DNA from: Owenia fusiformis
Lineage: Eukaryota; Annelida; Polychaeta; Sabellida; Oweniidae
Direction: 5' to 3'
DNA length: 25,000 nt
Assembly: GCA_903813345.2 (NCBI GenBank)
Contig: CAIIXF020000212.1
Location: forward strand, 1 to 25,000
Program-made: the position numbers and the translations under genes
Part shown: one piece after another, positions 11,355 through 19,600 of the stretch
Layout: each line of letters begins with the position of its first letter
How positions within the stretch are numbered: position 1 is the first letter of the stretch
The notes under the pieces: generated by a model
The model's database searches: none
What the model was told of the DNA's origin: nothing
Seen by the model: the letters and a program-made list of their open reading frames with translations, nothing else

Positions 11355-11918
11355 GTAAGTATTCAAACTTAGAAAATGACAAATCTGGTGGGCACTAAAT
11401 GTATATATAAGCTACATATGTGATGCACGATCAGAATTCAAACGACTCATCAAAGTCATTACTAAAAGTATATGTTGTTTCAAAAATTGTTAAAATATGT
11501 CGATATTATACTCAAATAAATTAAGTTTTGAATTCGATGTTGGCGTTATTGAAAAGTATGATAAAATAAATAATATTATTTCTACAACTGGAAAAAGCAT
11601 CAACGTTGGAAAAGGTAGGCCTATTTTATAAATTCGTTTTGTTTAAAATAAGAAAAATAATTTATTTTCAAGGAAGTTCTTATCTATGCATTCACATCAG
11701 ATGTATTTGTGTAATTCAAAAACGACCTGGCCCTTGGCCATAGGATGGTCTCGCAAATTAAGGTCCACAAAAAATGTTGATTTAGGGCGCGCGAGTGTAC
11801 TTTATTATGGATCTGCATCACTGTACATAACAAAAGTGAAATTAAATGTAGGATAACTATATTTTGTTTATTTCTTGCTCATCATCACTTAACAGTATAC
11901 TATTATTTTTTATTTTAG

Positions 11919-12181
11919 TAAAACGATACTCTCGTCATCTCTACAGTCCGACTGCCACGACATACAATAACTGCAGTCACGGTCACGAGTCAACATCTAG
12001 GAAAATTGATTTGAACACGCTAAAATCTCCCGATCAAAGAATAGCCTGCTCCAAGTCTCTGCTTCAACAAACACGAAATACCACACGAGCAAAAAGAAAT
12101 ATTTGTAAACGGATAGCCCATTCGCAGCCAAAAAACACGCATTCTGGTGGTTATGAAAATTCGGATCCGAATTTTAGTCGA
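11919..12181 (+). CDS. Orphan plus-strand gene, internal exon B
   Basis: The acceptor TTTTTATTTTAG ends at 11918 and the donor CGA|GTAAGT begins at 12182, both close to consensus. The exon enters in phase 1 and leaves in phase 0, matching its neighbours. The 87 codons give a Ser/Thr/Asn/Lys/Arg-rich, low-hydrophobicity peptide (for example RHLYSPTATTYNNCSHGHES and later TTRAKRNICKRIAH) that is probably disordered, with a basic cluster that could act as a nuclear localisation signal. No family is recognised. The codons before 11919 in the same frame belong to the intron, which is T-rich as expected. Confidence 0.55.
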
Positions 12182-12322
12182 GTAAGTAGAGTTTTGTAAG
12201 TTCTCAATTTCATTTTCCGAGTTGCTTCAAGTCATATCATATTTTCTTGAATGACCATAACGGATTGAAAATGTTAAAAAATAATCTAATTTCAGATTTT
12301 AAATGACTTATTCTGATTTCAG

Positions 12323-12430
12323 CTCCCACCAGTCGAAATGGAAGAGAACACTAAGGATTTCAACATGAAGATCCGTGAAATTGTCCGTCCCAATTGTCTT
12401 GAACTTTCCAACGAGGCAAGCGGCAGATGA
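12323..12430 (+). CDS. Orphan plus-strand gene, last exon C with stop
   Basis: A strong acceptor (TTCTGATTTCAG) ends at 12322 and the exon enters in phase 0, as exon B requires. Thirty-five codons follow, starting LPPVEMEENTKDFN and ending ELSNEASGR, before TGA at 12428-12430. The intron between B and C is 141 bases, and the first A-B intron is 564 bases. A poly(A) signal follows at 12517. The three visible exons give about 211 residues of C-terminal protein with no recognised domain, so the function is unknown. Confidence 0.5.
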   Translation, partial: LPPVEMEENTKDFNMKIREIVRPNCLELSNEASGR

Positions 12431-12516
12431 GAGGGTGTCTCGTGAACCAGAATGAACTATGGCTCATACGGAACAATTAAACATCTCAAAATGCACTGGA
12501 AACTCGAATTGTTTGA

Positions 12517-12522
12517 AATAAA
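12517..12522 (+). terminator. Poly(A) signal for the orphan plus-strand gene
   Basis: AATAAA occurs 86 bases after the stop codon at 12430, a normal distance for a short 3' untranslated region. Further AATAAA-type strings lie near 12673-12690. In AT-rich DNA this hexamer is common, so the position relative to exon C carries the weight. Confidence 0.4.
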
Positions 12523-12937
12523 TAATTTATAAGGCTATGTAGAAATCAATTTAGCAAGATTAACATGGTTGTATTTCATGTGGATCGGCCATTGCTCAAC
12601 TCAAATACATTTCTGAAATTGTTGAAATTATAGGTTATAATTCAACGGTATTGTTAATGTTAATGGTATAACAATAAAAAATAAAGAAAAACAAATATGA
12701 CCCGCGGAATGTTTTGTTTCAAATGTGGAGGCTTCGAACTTCGGACTCTTTGAGCATATTTTATTATGTCACGATACAATCAATCGTTCGCATTCAGCGA
12801 AAGAAATGCAGATGAAAAGCATTATTTTTCATACTTGTCATCTCTGCGTTGAACCTCATCATAAGAAATCATGACATTCTTTTAGTTCCTTTATGAAAGA
12901 AAGCGTATTGGTAAAGATGTGATGAGTACAGAATCAG

Positions 12938-13154
12938 AAAAAATGTCGGAACCTCGAAAGTGTGATTTTTCTTCGATGATTATATCGTCTAACTCTTCCG
13001 AACCATTTCTTAACAAACGTTTAAATTTTCTTAAACATATGATACGGGCACACGTTTGTGATAAAAACACTTCGAGGTTCCGACATTTTGTTATCGAAAC
13101 TTATCCGTTTCGGTGACAACGTTTCGGTAACTAGTTTGAAGAGTGGTACCAGTG
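12938..13154. mobile_element. Truncated relative of the foldback MITE
   Basis: This shares blocks with the element at 4937-5478: AAAATGTCGGAAC followed by TCGAA, a T-rich block, TTAAACAtATGATAC with CACACGTTTGTG, CCGACATTTTGTTA, and CGTTTCGGTAAC. The 16-base ATGTCGGAACCTCGAA at about 12943 recurs inverted at about 13069-13084, so it was also a foldback. Its right end (GAGTGG...ACCAGTG, ending 13154) matches the right end of the first copy, which supports that terminus. The left end is missing beyond about 12938 and no target duplication is visible, so this copy is deleted or rearranged on the left. Open frames over it are shadows. Confidence 0.7.
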
Positions 13155-13374
13155 AACTGGAAATGAAAAAGTTGTAACTTTATTTCAGGATAACCCTTCG
13201 CTTTTTTAGTTTTCTGGCAATAGTTTTTGAAAAAAGTAAACCCCTTTAGAAAAAAGATTACATTTTTATCCAAAAATGGGTGTCCATCTTGATTTGAGCA
13301 GGCATATTGGAAATTCTTTCACCGGCAGATCCAGGTCCAATGCTCAAAAAATCCGTCGACTGGTGCTTGAGTTA

Positions 13375-13440
13375 TCACCCTGCCGGATATACGAACGGAG
13401 GGACAAACAGACGGCTTTTCTATATCCCTGTTAGTAGGAT
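13375..13440 (+). repeat. GGACAAACAGAC...CTATATCCC repeat fragment
   Basis: The string ACGGAGGGACAAACAGACGG followed by CTTTTCTATATCCCT resembles the sequence at 21838-21885 (ACGGATGGACAGACAGACAG then CTTCACTATGTCCCT). The shared order of a GACA-type tract and a CTAT(A/G)TCCC tail marks one interspersed family. The 68-codon frame over it (13307-13513) starts with a non-ATG codon and is not a gene. The family is not identified further. Confidence 0.5.
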
Positions 13441-13459
13441 AAAAAATATAGAGCGAACT

Positions 13460-14820
13460 GTTAACAATTTACATAAAACAGTTGAGTTGAACCAGCCAGG
13501 ACTGCACAGGTGATCAAGACAAGACATGTTCCTTTTGTTCTTAAATGTGTCTTACATAATGTTTCTCGAACATTGTCATTTTCTCATTCACTATTCATTC
13601 TAAGGAGAACATTTAATTTCAAATAAACAAACATGGTTAATTATAATATTATATCATTCTATTTGAAATGAAAATTGACTATAAACATAAATACATATTT
13701 TAACACCCAGTAGAGGTGAATCTTAACAATATGATATACATATAATAACAACGAACCAATTATGCATTCTGATACTCATAGCATCTTTCTGTTTCACCTG
13801 AAACATTTTAGGGCTGAGAAGAAATGAGATGTCATGGTTTATCATAATGCCAATTATGGTTCAGATAACATTATTCTATCTAACTATAAACCTGAGAACA
13901 ACCATGAATACTTTAACAAAATTAATGTGACACTGAAAGAATGCCTATGCATGTTAACAACATTAATACTGTAATAACCTGTAAAATAATATGTGAAATA
14001 AAGATTTAATATAAAAAGAAAAAAGATTCAAGGCATTTCAAGGCATTCTGCTTGGGTTGATCAAACAAAATAACATAATATTCATCACCTGTAAATATTA
14101 TTTGGGGATTTCTCTAAAAAGATAAGTAAAAATGAATCAAATAAAAATTCAATAGCTGAGAAAAATTATATTCCTTCAATATTAACCTGTAAATTGCCAA
14201 TTCAAAGTTTGGTATACATTTCATTGTCAACCTCTCAAGAGGTCAACAGTTGTATATTTATAACAAGCCCTCGGATAACTTCAAAGTGTATGAATGATTT
14301 CTAACTCTTGAGACATAATTGCTTCACAACAGTATGAGAATCCTCCAAGAAACAGAAACATGTCCATAGACAGTACCACTTTTAGGTAATCAGAAATAAT
14401 AGAGTTTCTATATAGCTTTAAAATCTCGCTAATTCTAATTTTTCCTTCTTTTAAATAGCGTATTTGAATTCAGTGAAAATTTTCCACAATAATAACTTTG
14501 ATTAATCCAGTTGTCATTTAAATCACTTTTCTAAAAAGACTTGGGCCAAATTTCCATTGATGCAATACTAAAAATCTTTAAAACCTTGATTTATTCCTTT
14601 GAGAACCAACATTTTCATGAATAATCACAATATGTACATTGACAGGATCATGCCTCAGTATGCAATTTGAGTTTCAGACAGATTCAACCAATACTTTTTC
14701 ATAAATGGCTATTGCAGGATTTAACATGGCAGTCTATGCCAGTCTGGCCCAAGCAAAACAAAAAATAAACAAAATTGACATCTATTACATCATCATTATT
14801 CAGCCATAGAAACTCTCTTA
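13460..14820. other. AT-rich intergenic DNA between converging genes
   Basis: No open frame of note on either strand. A small direct duplication (CAAGGCATTTCAAGGCATTC) lies near 14030, and several AATAAA/TTTATT strings that could serve as poly(A) signals on either strand are present. The interval separates the 3' ends of the orphan gene (plus) and the zinc-finger gene (minus). Confidence 0.5.
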
Positions 14821-14829
14821 TTTATAGTG

Positions 14830-14993
14830 AAACCTGTAAAATAACACCTCTAGAAGTGGAACACCTTTGTTAGTGGAACACTTCAAAGTCCCAAAACCAA
14901 CTGACTTGGTGTTAAATAAACCTTTATAAGTGGAGCACTTCCCAGGTGGAACACTTTTTCGAGGAAAAAAGGTCTTTGACAGATTTTACAGTA
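14830..14993. repeat. Short repeat with internal GTGGAACAC motifs
   Basis: Four variants of (A)GTGGAACAC(T/C)T occur within about 110 bases (near 14856, 14872, 14931 and 14947). The block is bounded by ACCTGTAAAATAA on the left and an inverted ATTTTACAGT on the right, so it may be a small terminal-inverted-repeat element of about 165 bp. No target duplication was found. It abuts the MITE at 15002. Confidence 0.4.
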
Positions 14994-15001
14994 TTACAGT
15001 A

Positions 15002-15225
15002 GACCTTCCAATAAACCCTGCCATCTTTTGGTAAACCAAAGAAGCTATGATAAATTGGCTAGATTGAAGATGTCATAGGTTGTACTTTTTCAAAATTAGC
15101 TTCATCCTATTTTTGCTTGGACAGATTGCTTCCTACAACCTAGATCAATCTTCTTGCATAGTGCTAGCCAATGTATCATAACTTCTTTGATCTACCAAAA
15201 GGTGGCAGAGTTTATTGGAAAGGTC
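15002..15225. mobile_element. 224-bp TA-flanked MITE
   Basis: The left part starting GACCTTCCAATAAAC is repeated inverted at the right (GACCTTTCCAATAAAC when reverse-complemented). The arms extend about 60-100 bases, including TTTTGGTA, CAAAGAAG, TATGATA and ATTGGCTAG blocks, with mismatches and small gaps. TA dinucleotides flank both ends (15000-15001 and 15226-15227), as in Tc1/mariner-type insertions. No coding capacity. It lies 40 bases beyond the zinc-finger stop codon, and its right arm supplies an AATAAA on the minus strand (15216-15211). Confidence 0.75.
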
Positions 15226-15265
15226 TATTTAATACTATGTAGCTGTTCATTTAGAAATTGCTTTG

Positions 15266-15580
15266 TCAATCACTTTCGATATTGCTTTGCTGGTGATCAT
15301 TGTTAACATTACCCTTTAGTTGATTATTTAGAATATTTCTCTGTTCATGATCACTTTCAACATTGCCCCCTTGATGGTTATTTACAAAATTGTCCTGTTG
15401 ATGATCATTTCCAACATTACTCTGTTGATGACTGTTGTCAACATTGCCCTGTATATGATCATTCACAAAATTGATCTGTTGTTGATCGGTAATAACATTC
15501 TCTTGTTGACCACTGTCCAAATTTCTCTGTTGATGATCATGGGCAAAATTGCTCTGTTGATTATCGTTTACAATGTTGCT
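15266..15580 (-). repeat. Coding 27-bp minisatellite, nine-residue repeats
   Basis: The last 104 codons of the zinc-finger protein form about 11.7 units of nine residues with the consensus x-N-(V/I/F)-x-(N/S/H)-(D/N)-(H/N)-Q-Q, for example SNVGNDHQQ, GNVDNSHQQ and SNFAHDHQQ; one unit has eight residues. Units diverge from each other by several bases, so the tract is not fresh, but the 27-base period is clear on DNA as well. The tract ends at the stop codon. Asn/Gln-rich repeats of this sort favour self-association, which is an inference here. Confidence 0.88.
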
Positions 15581-16611
15581 CTGTTGTCCTTGGCCACTTC
15601 CTTCCTGGATAAGTCCAACCTGAAACTGTTGACCACCACTTTCAATTTGCATATATTGTTGGCCATCTCCTCCAACAACAATCCGACCTGGATTACCAAC
15701 CATGTACCTTTCTCCCTCTGACTCAACAATGGCCATACCAGTATTGACAGCAACTTGGTTATTCCCTAGAGCTAGGCTATAAGGTATCATAGTCAGCTTA
15801 CTAGCATCAGAGTGATCACGTTGAAGTATGAATTGCTGGCCAGCAATACCAGGCACCTGACTCAATTCAGTCCCAGGTTGCTCTGCACAAGCACTTACAT
15901 CTGCAGCGATCTCAGTTTCATTCACATTAACATTAGGAACTGCACTTGGAACTATATAGCCTTCGATGGGATTAGATGATAGTTTCATTAACTGAGGAGC
16001 CCCAGAACCTATATTAACATTTTGTAGGTTAAGGGTGTTATGTACATCAGAACCAAGAGCTGGATTACTATCTGTATTATTATCACTTGGACTTTGTGCT
16101 GGACCTTGTGCTTCAGCAGTATCATCAGCAGTAGCAGATATATGAGGTGACTCAATCCTTGCGATACCTTCATCACCACTTACGGCATCAACCGCAGGTC
16201 TATCAACAGTTGCATCATTAGCACATGAATGCTGGTCAATCTGCTCTAATGAGGTAAATGTCAGGTTACAGCCACAACACATAAATAACTCAACAGACAT
16301 TTGAGCTTGAGGCTCAGGAGGTAATGTAGCAACCGTTGCCCCCGCAGATGTTAATAATGCTGTCATGGCGCAGTTTCGTGCTGTTGCCTCTGCAAGGGCA
16401 TTCGCTTTGTCCATGACGCAAGAAACAATATGGCGGTTGAGGGAACTCTTCAAGGTGAACCGTTTGCCACACTGTTGACACTGGTGCTCACTGTCCCCTG
16501 TATGTTTCTTCATATGGGCCTTCAGTTTCCACCTCAACTTGAATGACATGCCACATGTAACACATGAGTGCAAATTGATGTTGTGCTTCAGTATAACATG
16601 CTGAGCGCGAC
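15266..16611 (-). CDS. Zinc-finger gene last exon with repeat tail
   Basis: The acceptor TTTTTCTTCCAG ends at 16612. The first residues (RAQHVILKH) supply the two His of the finger begun in the previous exon, giving C-x2-C-x12-H-x4-H. Two more fingers follow: CVTCGMSF...HMKKH with an HTGD linker, and CQQCGKRF with Cys as last ligand, then a degenerate one (CCGCNLTF...HSC). The rest is low-complexity, rich in Gln, Asn, Ser and Gly, with no fingers, ending in the 9-residue repeat tract and TGA at 15266-15268. The plus-strand frame of 124 codons over 15347-15721 is an antisense shadow of the repeats. Confidence 0.92.
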
Positions 16612-19600
16612 CTGGAAGAAAAATATAAGTACACTTGTAAATACAATTTAAGAATTCCAGGTCGGGGAAAAATTAAGCCCATCAGTTTACAATGAGTGTG
16701 TCGTCAGTTTGCTCATTTTAGCAATCAAATATCAAAAACAGACAGGCTTTGAATAAATCATTACAATGAATTGAACTTCATTTTCAGTTTCTACAAGAGC
16801 TTTTTTTCGAAAAAATATTGTAGCTCCCACAGTATCAGTTTTCACAATGTAGATATGGTTTGTGAATTATAATTTAACTTCCCCTGAGACATATTCCGAC
16901 TGTTCTAGCCCTCTTCTGCACACTTGCAGTCAAACTTTCACTTGTAGGCAAAGGGTAAAGCTATCTTATCCACATTAAATATGTATGAGAAAGTGCCAAA
17001 GGGATTTTTAGACATTTTTTCAACTGGAATTAAAGTCCAAATTTAATGTATTAATATACATGTACATCTATTAGCCAGAATTTGCATGACCTATTTCATT
17101 GTATTTACATTTGACCCTGGCTATGCCTCCGTAATTGGATTTCAGTATGATATATATATATTTAGCAATTCTTACCTGACTGACTGGAAAAGGCAAAGTC
17201 ACAGAATTTACAGTTGTATGGTCTTTCCCCTGTGTGTGTGTTCACATGAGCATCAAGGACCCTCTTCTGACTGAACCCCTTGTTACAGACTTCACAGATG
17301 AATGGGAATTGTCTCTCAGACCTGGTCTTGTGGATTTCAAGGTGCTCAACCATACGATAATGCTCCAAAAATCCTTTGTTGCAGATTTCACAGTGGTAAC
17401 GCTTTACATTGTTGTGGCGTTGAATATGAACTGAGAGGTATGACTGGCGATTGAATTTCTTATCGCAAATATGGCATTCAAATCGACCAGGATTGGTATG
17501 CAAGTCTCTAATATGGGCCTCTAGTCTGTATTGTGAACCAAATCTTGTTGAACAATGTGGACATGTATATCTACCACTATGTACCTTCATAATGTGGTAC
17601 CTCATGTCAGAAGGGAAACTTGCGAGGTAATCACACTGGGTACATTTCAAATCTTTAGGTCCCTTATATGCTGATTTGTTCACCTTACCCTCATGACGCT
17701 GAAGGTGTTTTTCCATTGAGGTTTTTAACAACATGCGATTACAAATTTTACACGCAGCCTTCAACTCCATGTTATGCTCATTGGTTTGATGTCTGCGATA
17801 TTTTGAAAGATTTGAGAATGCCTTACCACAATGGGCACAAAGTAGAGATTTTGTCATGTGGACCCTTCGTATATGTTCTTTCATAAGCCTTCTTGTCTTT
17901 AACATTTGACCACATTTCTTGCAGAGAAAGTAGCGACATCTATACAAAAGTTCTGAATCATCTAACACCATCCTTTCAAGTTTTTTAGTGTTCATTTCAT
18001 CTGTATTTCCACGAATTTTGAATAGTTTACTTGAATTAAGGTTTTCTTCCATTGCCTGTTCTGCAGCTTGCATTATTTCACTGTGGTTAATAATATCATT
18101 TAAGTCAACATTACTGTCATTAACAGTTCTAGAGTTGTCATCATTGGACATGCTTTCAATACATTCACTAGTTTCGGTAATTGTAAATCCAGAAGATGTT
18201 TTATTTGCAGGCTCGTTTTGATAGGAGTAATAAGTGTTTTGTTTGGGAAGTTTCTTCTGGAAGCAACCATGTTTTGCTATTATATTGGCTTTAAGTTCCA
18301 TTGTTTCTCCACAAATTTGACAACAGCATTCCCCAGTGTTAGGCTTCATTATTACCTTTGGTGTCCCTGTATCCTCTGTACCAGTACTTGATGTGTCTTC
18401 TCTATTCCCTCTGTCAGAATTTGCACTCTGAATGTCACTGTTCTGTGGTGTATTGCTTTCGTTAGTTTGATCTAGATTAACCTGTTTCATAGCTTCAGTA
18501 TTGGGATTGTGTATAACATCTGGATTAGGGGACATTGAATCTGCTCTTACATGAGTTATAGGTTCTTCATCAGGTCTGTTAATAGCATCCATATTAGGGG
18601 CCATGAGTTCTGGAGTATCACAATTATCTACCTCTTCGTGATTATCACTTCCCTTAAAGGAATACATTAGGTTTCTCTGTTTTGGGGGCTCTAAAGCCCC
18701 ACCACATTTTTCAATGTGAAGCCTCAGCTCATTTTTGCTATGAAGTATAGTACCACACCTAGGACACCTCCAAACAAAGTCACATTGAGTCATATAGATC
18801 TGCTTACAATCCCGGTGATGATCTTTATATTTTCCTGTGAAGATTTCACCACAGTTAAGACAACGACCACGTTTCTTGCCATTTATACTAGGTAAGAACA
18901 CATACTGTTTGGCTCCATTTCCGACCTCAACTTCCTTATACTGGTTCCTTGTGGAGAGATCACATTCATGATTCTCTCCACCCTCAGCTGAATGTACAGA
19001 TACACCACACTCACATACTGTGTAGTTATGGGCTTGAAGCATGTGTCTGTTCAATGAGTTACGAGTCACAAACTCCTTCTTACATGCTAGACATACACAT
19101 GGTACCTTCTCAACCTGGTTTGGTGGAGGCCCATCTGAAACTAAAACAAAATATATAGAAAACAGATGATAATTTACATTCATAATTTGAAAGTCGGAAA
19201 TGTAGGAATAATTCTATATTGAACTACTTGTTGTATGTTTTGTTTTACCACATAGACTAACAGTTCTAATTTTCGAATGCTGTATTTATTTGTAAAACAA
19301 TCAAATAAATATCTTTTAGAATATGTTAAAAAATTGAAATATGACAGAAACTCACCTTTGCTGTCATCTGGGTCTGAATCATCTGAAAGTGGTGCTTCGC
19401 CAGGTTCATGAACACCCTTGATATTTTCATCATTTTGGAAATTGTCAATTGTCTTTGAATTCCCCTGTGAAGCTTTTTGAACCATCTGGAAAATACAGTG
19501 CATATCAATACTGTAAATTCTTTTATACCATGGTCACAGCAATATCGGGTAAATAATACATAAAATGTAATAACAAGTGATAAATCACCTATTTTAGGAT

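Noticed and set aside
11498-11635. ATG-started frame of 45 codons between exons A and B, ending near a GTAGGC donor
   Set aside because: No acceptor fits upstream in phase, and it would interrupt the well-supported A to B junction; perhaps an alternative exon but not supportable.
13307-13513. Plus-strand frame of 68 codons
   Set aside because: It covers an interspersed repeat, begins with a non-ATG codon and has no splice support.
15347-15721. Plus-strand frame of 124 codons, hydrophobic repeats
   Set aside because: It is the exact antisense of the coding minisatellite and linker of the zinc-finger last exon; its Ile/Leu pattern follows from the complementary codons.
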